Shown here piece after piece: positions 30,488-36,917 of a stretch of DNA of 36,917 nucleotides. Numbering within the stretch: position 1 is the stretch's first letter; each line of letters opens with the position of its first letter. Under the pieces are notes generated by a model. It saw only the letters and a list, made by a program, of their open reading frames with translations. It had not been told where the DNA came from and did no database searches. The position numbers and the translations under genes were made by a program. The stretch comes from Pedobacter panaciterrae (GTDB lineage Bacteria; Bacteroidota; Bacteroidia; Sphingobacteriales; Sphingobacteriaceae), in contig NZ_LGEL01000056.1 of assembly GCF_001636695.1 (NCBI RefSeq), forward strand, positions 1-36,917, written 5' to 3'.

Positions 30488-30859
30488 TTAAAGCTCATCA
30501 AATCTTTCATAACGGGTTTCGCCAGTTAAACTAAGTTCGTTAGTGGCTTTGTCAATTGAAAAATCTATATCCATAGCGTGATTATCAGTGTAATCTATTG
30601 CAGCACACATGGAAAACTCGCTGATCTGATAACCTGCTTTAAATTTGCCTTTTAAACTATCATCACTAACAAGTGTGTCTTTTAGAATCTCAATGTTTTC
30701 TATTTTTCCTTTGCCATATTCATAATCCAGAATCAATTTTTCCAGTTCACCGGTTTTACATATATGGTGCTCCAGCAGGTGAATAAGCTGTTTGTGGTTT
30801 TCTTTGGTATCATAAAAAACCGAGGCGTCTATTTTAGTCTTCCTTGTTATCGCTGACAT
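30488..30859 (-). CDS. hypothetical protein (123 aa)
   Basis: A small soluble acidic protein without export signal. It has a helical N-terminal half (ENHKQLIHLLEHHICKTGELEKLI) and a beta-rich C-terminal half. No family recognised. Single gene between the DUF4268 gene and the AraC gene. The 133-bp gap behind its start contains a strong hairpin (30938-30970), so it likely has its own promoter in the AT-rich 30860-30930 segment. Confidence 0.6.
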   Translation of the reverse strand: MSAITRKTKIDASVFYDTKENHKQLIHLLEHHICKTGELEKLILDYEYGKGKIENIEILKDTLVSDDSLKGKFKAGYQISEFSMCAAIDYTDNHAMDIDFSIDKATNELSLTGETRYERFDEL

Positions 30860-30937
30860 ACAATGAATATTTTTTTTAAACTTAACACAATATTACTGTT
30901 AAATATACGTCTTTGTATTGAGAGCGTTAATTTAGAT

Positions 30938-30983
30938 AAGCGGGAATGGTCGGTATGATTATTCCCGCTTTCTTTTTATTTTT
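30938..30983. terminator. intrinsic terminator hairpin downstream of the AraC gene
   Basis: AAGCGGGAAT at 30938-30947 pairs perfectly with ATTCCCGCTT at 30961-30970 around a 13-nt loop. On the plus strand it is followed by TCTTTTTATTTTT. The AraC gene, on the minus strand, stops at 30993, 23 bp before the stem, so its transcript enters the hairpin with a weaker U-tract. Probably works in both directions. Confidence 0.7.
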
Positions 30984-30992
30984 AGTTTTGTT

Positions 30993-31787
30993 TTAGTGCT
31001 TTCCAAAATCGGAGGGACGAATATTGGTAAGTTGAAAAAATGCTTTGCTAAATGCCGCGAGGCTGTTGTATCCAGTAGCATATGCAATCTCGCTGGTTGA
31101 TTTACTGGTTTGCAGAATCATTTCTATTGCCCTGACCATTCTTAACAATTTTAAGTATTGTAAAAAAGAGATACTCATTACAGATTGAAATAATCTGGAA
31201 AGTGTTCTTTCGGCCATGCCAAATCTTTTGGCCATATCATCTAGTGTAAGCGGTTCATTATAATGCCGTGCCAGATAAGTTATGATCGGCGATAGCCTTT
31301 CGTTGTTTGTAGTTGGTAAAGCTATTGGGAATTCCTTTACACCAAGCTGGGGCAGTAAGTTTTTTAAAGAAGAAAGGAACTGGAAAGGCACCACATCATC
31401 AGGAGCAATAAAACCATTCCATTTCTCAGTAAATACGATCATTTCCAGTAAAAGGTTGTTGACCGGGTAGATACCCAATTGCCGAAAAAAAGGCTGACTG
31501 GCATCATCCTGATCACAGAAATAGATATTTCGAATAACTGTAGCCTGGTGCCTCACTTCGAGATAGTGCATTAAACCTACCGGAACCCATACATAATGCC
31601 GGGCAGGAATAATATAGCTTACATTTTTAATGTGTATGAAAGCCACACCACCCTGAACATACGTTAATTGTCCTTTAGTGTGGCAATGAGCAGTGAGTTT
31701 GCGCTCTATCTTTTCATGCAAAACAAATATACCATCCGGATTTAAGTCAATTACATTGAGATATTCTGATGTCTTTAAGTTATTCAT
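30993..31787 (-). CDS. AraC-family transcriptional regulator (264 aa)
   Basis: An N-terminal cupin-type sensing domain (LTAHCHTKGQLTYVQGG, IIPARHYVWVPVGLMH) is followed by a C-terminal double HTH: LTLDDMAKRFGMAERTLSRLFQ and STSEIAYATGYNSLAAFSKAFFQLTNIRPSDF, the full AraC/XylS signature. The layout is that of YdhC/NimR-like regulators of exporters. An in-frame TTG at 31812-31814 would add nine residues, but ATG 31787 is preferred. Divergent from the TolC-HlyD-MFS operon with an 83-bp gap, so it is the expected regulator of that pump. Confidence 0.93.
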   Translation of the reverse strand: MNNLKTSEYLNVIDLNPDGIFVLHEKIERKLTAHCHTKGQLTYVQGGVAFIHIKNVSYIIPARHYVWVPVGLMHYLEVRHQATVIRNIYFCDQDDASQPFFRQLGIYPVNNLLLEMIVFTEKWNGFIAPDDVVPFQFLSSLKNLLPQLGVKEFPIALPTTNNERLSPIITYLARHYNEPLTLDDMAKRFGMAERTLSRLFQSVMSISFLQYLKLLRMVRAIEMILQTSKSTSEIAYATGYNSLAAFSKAFFQLTNIRPSDFGKH

Positions 31788-31845
31788 TGGCTGGAATGGA
31801 CAAATAATTGGCAATATAGATAAAATTACAGCTTTATTGTATGAT

Positions 31846-31853
31846 TACCTTTG
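31846..31853 (+). promoter_or_regulatory. TAnnTTTG promoter element of the efflux operon
   Basis: TACCTTTG lies 17 nt upstream of ATG 31871. Its position inside the longest open frame (from 31841) argues that translation starts at 31871. Confidence 0.5.
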
Positions 31854-31870
31854 TGTATTCTATACACTAT

Positions 31871-33196
31871 ATGTACGCTTATAAAAAACACTATGCTCTT
31901 ATTTTGCTCTCAATCCTCTTTTCCAGTACCGCATTTGCTCAGCAGGAAACCCCTCTAAGTCATTTATCATTAACCGAAGTCTGGAATAAAGCAGAAACGA
32001 ATAGCAAGGCTATCAGGATGCAGAGTTTAAAACTCAACGAATCTGAAGAGGCCATAAAGGATGCTAAAGCAGAGCGCTTACCTGATATTGAGGCTGAGGG
32101 TGAATATGCAAGGGTAAGTAATATGCCGGTATATGATAATGGTTTGTTTCACACGCCTTCACAATTTGAAGTGGTTCATACTGCTTATAGTTTTGGTGGT
32201 AACGCCTACCTTAATCTTTACAATGGGAATAAAACCAATCTGAAGATCAGGGAAGAGAAGGAAAAAAAGAATCTTTCACTGGAACAGCTAAACCTTACGA
32301 CCTCTGAAATTAAGTTAAAAGCAGCTGCATATTACCTTGATATGCAAAGAAGTAAGATCTTTAAAGACTTACTGTTAAGGGATATAAGCGATCAGGAAAA
32401 ACAGTTAGCAGAAATCAGACAACTCCTTAAAAATGGAGTAATTCTAAAAAGCGATGTGTTGAGAGCTGAGCTTAAGTTGTCGCGCCAAAAGATGTCATTA
32501 ATACAGATCGATAATGACATCAGCATAGCCAACCAAAAGCTGGCGATATTGATGGGTGAGGAGGATAGCTTTAAAATACTGCCCGACACGCTGGGCAATG
32601 CTAGTTTAGATGTTAAGACTTATCCGGAATATCTGGATGAAGCTATAACACACTCTTACGAGCTAAAAATCTCCGAAAAGGAAACCGAGTTAAACAAGCT
32701 GGAATTGAAAAAGGTAAAAGCAAATGTATCTTTCAAAGTAGGTCTGTTTGCAAATTACGCTTATTCATACCCGCAAATTCAGTTTTATCCTTATTCCATA
32801 GCTACATATGGGCTTGGCTTAAGCGGGATAAAAGCGAGTTTCCCAATATCCGCATTTTATCACAACAAACATAAAACCAAGGCTGCTGAAATTGCATTTC
32901 AACGCCAGGAGGTTGAACACGAAGCAACAACAGATAAAGTTAGACAGGAAGTTAATGAAGCCTATTTAAGATACAAAGAGGCCATCACCAGAATTGATGT
33001 AGCAAAGCAGAATATAAAACAAGCTACTGAGAACCTGAGGATTGTTAACAATACTTATTTTAACCAGTTATCACTGCTAACTGATCTTTTAGATGCTGAT
33101 ACACAATTGCTGCAAACCAAGTTTGATCTTGCAGCATCACAGATAGCAGCACAATTACAATATTTCCAATTACAAAAAGCAATAGGCAAACTTTAA
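31871..33196 (+). CDS. TolC-family outer-membrane efflux protein (441 aa)
   Basis: The outer-membrane channel of a tripartite pump. Signal peptide at 1-23 (MYAYKKHYALILLSILFSST then AFA), then LTEVWNKAETNSKAIRMQ and two repeats of long amphipathic helices with heptads (KAAAYYLDMQRSKIFKDLLL; KVRQEVNEAYLRYKEAIT) and short strands (DIEAEGEYARVS; KVGLFANYAYSYP), as expected for the OEP repeat pair. The start at 31871 rather than 31841 gives a clean signal peptide and leaves the promoter element outside the gene. The next gene begins one base after its stop. Confidence 0.93.
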   Translation: MYAYKKHYALILLSILFSSTAFAQQETPLSHLSLTEVWNKAETNSKAIRMQSLKLNESEEAIKDAKAERLPDIEAEGEYARVSNMPVYDNGLFHTPSQFEVVHTAYSFGGNAYLNLYNGNKTNLKIREEKEKKNLSLEQLNLTTSEIKLKAAAYYLDMQRSKIFKDLLLRDISDQEKQLAEIRQLLKNGVILKSDVLRAELKLSRQKMSLIQIDNDISIANQKLAILMGEEDSFKILPDTLGNASLDVKTYPEYLDEAITHSYELKISEKETELNKLELKKVKANVSFKVGLFANYAYSYPQIQFYPYSIATYGLGLSGIKASFPISAFYHNKHKTKAAEIAFQRQEVEHEATTDKVRQEVNEAYLRYKEAITRIDVAKQNIKQATENLRIVNNTYFNQLSLLTDLLDADTQLLQTKFDLAASQIAAQLQYFQLQKAIGKL

Positions 33197-33197
33197 A

Positions 33198-34262
33198 ATG
33201 CGAACTAAAAAGAAAAACTATACAAGTACAGATCAACTAATCACCAAAATTACAGCCTGGATTGCAGGTGTTATTGTAGTCGGTTTAATGATCTGGGGGG
33301 CAATTTCCTTACTAGACCTTTATAAATATGAAGAAACCAATGATGCACAGGTAGAAGAATATATAAATCCTATAACTTCAAGAGTAACAGGCTACATAAG
33401 AGAAATTAAATATGAAGAAAATCAGGATGTAAAGAAAGGAGATACACTGCTTATAATTGACAATAGCGAGTATAAGTTGGGCCAGCAGGAAGCTGAGGCT
33501 GCCTTGTTAAATGCACAGGCCCAGATTAAGGTAATGGAAAGCAATGAGCAAACAACAACAAAAGCTGCCAGTGTAATGAAATCTCAGATTGCCTCTGCAA
33601 AAGCTAAACTCCTGAAGCAACAGCAGGATTATGATCGCTATTCAAAGCTTTTTAAAGTAGAATCTGCAACACTTCAGCAATTAGAAAATAGTAAAGCTGC
33701 TTTAGATGTAGCTGATGCTGAATACAGATCGGCACTGAATGGTTACGAAACTTCGGCATCGAAAGTAAACGATATCAGGTCTCAAAGAGACGTATATCTT
33801 GCCGAAATAAAACGCAGAGAAGCGCTGTTGGATCGAAATAAGCTTGATGTAGGTTATACTGTAATTACAGCTCCCTATAATGGTAAGATGGGAAGACGAA
33901 CCATACAGGAGGGGCAGCTGATCCAGGCTGGGCAAACATTGGCTTTTATTGTAGACCAGGAAGCTGGTAAATGGGTTATTGCCAATTTTAAAGAAACACA
34001 AATTGCAAGTATGAAACTAAATGGCCATGCCGTTATTGAAACTGATGCCTATCCCGGTGAAGAGTTTCAAGGTACAATAGTTTCCTTATCTCCGGCTACA
34101 GGAGCCAGGTTCTCTTTATTGCCTCCTGATAACTCTACCGGTAACTTTGTAAAGGTGGTGCAGCGTATTCCGGTTAAAATTAAGTTAGACGACGATAAGA
34201 AAGTAACCGATAAGCTGAGAGCAGGCATGAATGCTGTTGTTATAATTGCTAAAAATCAATGA
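33198..34262 (+). CDS. HlyD/EmrA-type membrane-fusion protein (354 aa)
   Basis: The periplasmic adaptor linking the inner-membrane pump to TolC. One N-terminal membrane helix (about 18-40, TAWIAGVIVVGLMIWGAI), the TNDAQVEEYINPITSRVTGYI entry to the lipoyl-like domain, long alpha-helical hairpin with heptads (about 85-200), second lipoyl half (YTVITAPYNGKMGRRTIQEGQLI), and a beta-barrel domain (VIANFKETQIASMKLNGHAVIETDAYPG, split). This is the EmrA subgroup, which partners 14-helix MFS pumps. It overlaps the MFS gene by 4 bp (ATGA). Confidence 0.94.
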   Translation: MRTKKKNYTSTDQLITKITAWIAGVIVVGLMIWGAISLLDLYKYEETNDAQVEEYINPITSRVTGYIREIKYEENQDVKKGDTLLIIDNSEYKLGQQEAEAALLNAQAQIKVMESNEQTTTKAASVMKSQIASAKAKLLKQQQDYDRYSKLFKVESATLQQLENSKAALDVADAEYRSALNGYETSASKVNDIRSQRDVYLAEIKRREALLDRNKLDVGYTVITAPYNGKMGRRTIQEGQLIQAGQTLAFIVDQEAGKWVIANFKETQIASMKLNGHAVIETDAYPGEEFQGTIVSLSPATGARFSLLPPDNSTGNFVKVVQRIPVKIKLDDDKKVTDKLRAGMNAVVIIAKNQ

Positions 34263-35854
34263 TCGCTGTAAAACCGGTGTTTAAAAGCTGGGCTCCAGAG
34301 TGGCTAATCAGGGGTACTATATTTATTGTCATTTTACCCTGCTTGCTACTTTTTGGCTTGTCTACAGTCAATCCCAACGCAGCTGCCGGTTATTATGGTA
34401 TTGAACCTGCCGATGTTCAATACTCCATGATTATATTTTATGCTGCCGTTGCCAGCTTCTTTGCCTTAGAAAGGCGCTTTTTTGTTTACCTGGCTACTAA
34501 GGAGTACTTCCTGGTAGGAATTATACTTCAAATTGTTACTTCATACATTTGCTATAACACACATAATTTACATACGCTTTTTATATTCAGGTTTATACAG
34601 GGTATGGCCAATTGTGGGACCACCAGTATATGTATTACATTAATATTCAGTAGAATCCAGAGTGAAAGAGCCAGAGAGATCGGGTATTCTATTTTCTATG
34701 GCATGTTACTGTGTATAAGCCCTATATCTCTGCTGCTTACTGCACCAATTGTAGATGCTTACGATTATAATTTCTTGTACAAAGCGATCATATTTTGTTA
34801 CCTCCCGGGGGCTATTTTACTATTATCTATTATGAATACGGTTCGTTTAAACCGTAAAATTCCACTTTACCAGGTAGATTGGGCCAGTTTTGTGATCTAT
34901 GCACTAATGCTATGCTTTATTGGGTATGTATTGGCTTACGGACAACAATATTATTGGCTGCAGGATAAACGCATAGTTAGAAGTTGTGTAGCAATATTGG
35001 TGCTCCTGCTAATCCATATATTAAGACAACTTAATTTAAAAAGGCCTAGTCAGAATATGGAAGTGTTTAAATACCGTAACTATGTTATTGGCGTGGTTTT
35101 AATTTTTGTGCTTTATATTGTTCGTGGCGCACTGAATATTACTAGCCTATATTTTGCTACTGTTTTGGGAATGGACCCAATTCATATTGCTTATATCATG
35201 ATAGCCAATATTGTTGGAATAGTGATTAGTATTTTAATTTCTTCGAGGCTTTTGATTTTAAAAAGACCTATGAGATTAATCTGGATCTATGGTTTTGGAT
35301 TGTTGTTGATATATCATGGGTGGATGATCTTTCTTTTCAATACTCAGGCAGATGCCTCAACTTTTATTATTCCTTTAATAGTTCAGGGAATGGGAGCGGG
35401 GATGCTAATGACTCCTGTTATTGTTTTTGCAGTTTCTTCTGTTCCTGAGCGCTTAGGTGGTACAGCGTCAGCTGTTGGCGTGTTTTTCCGTTTTATGGGA
35501 TTTTGCAGTAGCATAGCGCTGATTAATTATTATCAGCTTTACAACAAAACCAACCATATTAACCGTTTTCAGGAGCGTATTAGTTCCTTAAATCCGGTAG
35601 CTGTTGATAAACTTGAAATGTATAAAAGAGGGTTTCTTGCAAAAGGTGTTTCAGCGGGGCAGGCTTCAAAAATAGCTCAAGGCTTGCTTGGGAGATCTAT
35701 AGAGGTTCAGGCTCAATTGAAATCGGCAATTGATTATTATAAACTTATATGTGGTTTATTGATTGTGGTAATCCTTATTATAGCATTGATTCCATATATA
35801 AATAGAACTATTATTAATCTTAAAACAAAGCAACCAGCTCCAATATCTTACTAG
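34259..35854 (+). CDS. MFS efflux pump, DHA2/EmrB-like (531 aa)
   Basis: The inner-membrane energising unit of the tripartite pump. About 14 hydrophobic segments, with IFRFIQGMANCGTTSICITLIFSR in helix 4/5, a long C-terminal amphipathic segment (about 430-490), and a last helix near 495-515. It is divergent from EmrB: the canonical motif A after helix 2 is replaced by ERRFFVYLATKEYFL, so it belongs to a Bacteroidota branch. Translationally coupled to the adaptor gene (4-bp overlap), last gene of the operon; a strong hairpin follows at 35896-35950. Substrate unknown. Confidence 0.88.
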   Translation: MIAVKPVFKSWAPEWLIRGTIFIVILPCLLLFGLSTVNPNAAAGYYGIEPADVQYSMIIFYAAVASFFALERRFFVYLATKEYFLVGIILQIVTSYICYNTHNLHTLFIFRFIQGMANCGTTSICITLIFSRIQSERAREIGYSIFYGMLLCISPISLLLTAPIVDAYDYNFLYKAIIFCYLPGAILLLSIMNTVRLNRKIPLYQVDWASFVIYALMLCFIGYVLAYGQQYYWLQDKRIVRSCVAILVLLLIHILRQLNLKRPSQNMEVFKYRNYVIGVVLIFVLYIVRGALNITSLYFATVLGMDPIHIAYIMIANIVGIVISILISSRLLILKRPMRLIWIYGFGLLLIYHGWMIFLFNTQADASTFIIPLIVQGMGAGMLMTPVIVFAVSSVPERLGGTASAVGVFFRFMGFCSSIALINYYQLYNKTNHINRFQERISSLNPVAVDKLEMYKRGFLAKGVSAGQASKIAQGLLGRSIEVQAQLKSAIDYYKLICGLLIVVILIIALIPYINRTIINLKTKQPAPISY

Positions 35855-35895
35855 TTACCAGGTTTGGATCATCCACACATAGTTCATACATTAAA

Positions 35896-35950
35896 CACAC
35901 ATCCTTCACAAACAAGTACCTATTTGTGGGCTTGGTGTGAAGGATGTGTG
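35896..35950. terminator. bidirectional terminator-like hairpin
   Basis: CACACATCCTTCACA at 35896-35910 pairs perfectly with 35936-35950 over 15 bp with a 25-nt loop. It lies between the convergent MFS and DUF3078 genes. It lacks a strong T-tract. Its sequence is unrelated to the CGTCATCTCGA palindrome family. Confidence 0.6.
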
Positions 35951-35970
35951 AACAATGGGTGAAGAATTAT

Positions 35971-36867
35971 TTAGAACTTATAGGTAAAACCAGCTCCGAA
36001 AATCTGTTTAACCTGCAAAGCTTTTTTATCTCGTATAAATGTTCCATTATTGTCATATACCGGGATGTTAGTGTTATCATCATAAAGCAATTGTACTCCT
36101 GCATTCACAGTAACAAATCTATTTACTTTCATGAAAAGATTGGCTGTATAGTCTGTATAGATATTCTGAGGCTTATCAAGATAGTTAGAGTATAATTTCA
36201 AAATGTTCTCTAAACTGATATTTTCTATAAGGTTTATTTTGTAATAAGCATCTAAAGAGGCACCAAACTCATATTTAAGATGTTTGCCAGGATCAACTCC
36301 AAATGCACCAACTCTTGATAGTGAATCATTCTGAACAATGATGAAACGTGATGCAAATGGTGAAATATTCACTCTGAAATTATCTGAACGTTTGTAGGCA
36401 AAACCAGGACCTAAGGTAAGATAAGCCGGAGAAAATAAATCAGACAACAGACTCTTTTCAGTACCAGAGTACTGGTATCCCTTCGCAAACTGCGTTTGAA
36501 AGTTTGCATAAAACGTATACAGCCAATATTGAGAAGCTTTATAACCCAATAAACTATTTAATATGATTCTGTCATCATTTTTACGAACACCGATATTCTG
36601 CTGCTTACTTAAACCATAGCCTAGGATTACCTTATTATCCCACGTCAGTTTATTTTTTTTATAATTAAAATCATAATTAAAAAGCAAATTTCCGGCAATG
36701 GAATTCACACCACCAGATGCCCAATTGGAAAATGAGCTCTGATTGATTAAGAAAGTATTCTCTCCATGAATGGTCCATGTTTTGGTAGTGTCAGCAACAG
36801 CTGCATCTTGAGCGTAACCAATTAGACTGGCCAGGGACAAGGATAATAATAAGGCGATTTTTTTCAT
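35971..36867 (-). CDS. DUF3078 outer-membrane protein (298 aa)
   Basis: Signal peptide at 1-20 (MKKIALLLSLSLASLIGYAQ), then a Trp-rich opening (WTIHGENTFLINQSSFSNWASGGVNSIAGN split at about 28-57) characteristic of DUF3078, and alternating beta-strands to a terminal aromatic (FTYKF), as in outer-membrane barrels. Function unknown; reported widely in Bacteroidota. The frame is open to 36915 but the extra 16 residues (MCIRDR...) come from adapter sequence, so ATG 36867 is the start. The native promoter is probably lost or only partly present, since genuine sequence ends at about 36898. Confidence 0.9.
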   Translation of the reverse strand: MKKIALLLSLSLASLIGYAQDAAVADTTKTWTIHGENTFLINQSSFSNWASGGVNSIAGNLLFNYDFNYKKNKLTWDNKVILGYGLSKQQNIGVRKNDDRIILNSLLGYKASQYWLYTFYANFQTQFAKGYQYSGTEKSLLSDLFSPAYLTLGPGFAYKRSDNFRVNISPFASRFIIVQNDSLSRVGAFGVDPGKHLKYEFGASLDAYYKINLIENISLENILKLYSNYLDKPQNIYTDYTANLFMKVNRFVTVNAGVQLLYDDNTNIPVYDNNGTFIRDKKALQVKQIFGAGFTYKF

Positions 36868-36898
36868 AATAAATAGTGTTATTTGATAAATTTTAAAC

Positions 36899-36917
36899 CT
36901 GTCTCTTATACACATCT
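36899..36917. other. Nextera/Tn5 mosaic-end adapter at the contig end
   Basis: The last 19 bases, CTGTCTCTTATACACATCT, are exactly the Tn5 mosaic end used in Nextera library adapters. They end flush with the window. This is residual sequencing adapter, not genomic DNA. Confidence 0.97.

Noticed and set aside
31788-31814. TTG start adding nine residues to the AraC regulator
   Set aside because: The downstream ATG 31787 gives a normal N-terminus; the extension has no domain content.
31841-31870. ATG 31841 as start of the TolC gene
   Set aside because: It would precede the TACCTTTG promoter element and spoil the signal peptide.
36868-36915. 16-residue N-terminal extension of the DUF3078 protein
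   Set aside because: It is derived from the sequencing adapter and the 5' untranslated region; the signal peptide starts at ATG 36867.

Overview
The window looks like chromosomal DNA of a Bacteroidota bacterium, most likely Sphingobacteriaceae (Pedobacter-like). Grounds: AT-rich sequence; promoters of the TAnnTTTG type rather than sigma70 -10/-35; a SusC/TonB-type outer-membrane receptor with a carboxypeptidase-regulatory N-domain; a 7TMR-DISM hybrid kinase; LytS/LytTR pair; DUF6266 and DUF3078 proteins; a GH78-type enzyme. The genus is my inference. The last 19 bases are the Nextera/Tn5 mosaic end, so the right edge is an assembly (contig) end carrying sequencing adapter, and the whole window is probably one contig.

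Layout. 1-3.7 kb: accessory stretch of small genes (DUF3738-like protein, membrane-anchored exported protein, lipoprotein, GNAT acetyltransferase, small HTH protein). 3.7-5.9 kb: three tandem DUF6266 paralogues behind a structured leader. 6.0-8.0 kb: DHA2-type MFS exporter divergent from an Lrp/AsnC regulator. 8.0-8.7 kb: a small GIY-YIG nuclease gene enclosed by two near-identical long palindromes and two short tandem repeats. 8.7-11.1 kb: hybrid sensor kinase. 11.25-14.6 kb: SMP-30 lactonase, SDR dehydrogenase and secreted GH78-like hydrolase, a plausible sugar (perhaps L-rhamnose) release-and-oxidation operon. 14.7-19.2 kb: TonB-type receptor divergent from a LytS/LytTR two-component pair. 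19.2-22.4 kb: Bcr/CflA exporter, HAD phosphatase, MFS transporter. 22.5-27.3 kb: ChrA-like anion transporter, sulfotransferase, CysQ, CysC and another MFS protein, which together read as a PAPS-dependent sulfation module. 27.5-30.9 kb: YfhO membrane protein, DUF4268 protein and an orphan. 31-35.9 kb: AraC regulator divergent from a TolC-HlyD-MFS tripartite efflux operon. 36-36.9 kb: DUF3078 outer-membrane protein.

A family of long perfect inverted repeats (arms of 30 bp or more) occurs four times in the first 9 kb, with a shorter variant at 14.67 kb. Arms share fixed outer and inner blocks, while a 7-nt middle block differs between copies and is matched by complementary change in the partner arm. 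One copy has invaded the 3' end of a DUF6266 gene and replaced its stop codon, one sits beside a relic of a duplicated gene, and two of the same subtype bracket the GIY-YIG gene. I regard the palindrome/GIY-YIG association as the most interesting candidate system here. No tRNA, rRNA, CRISPR array, transposase or integrase was recognised.
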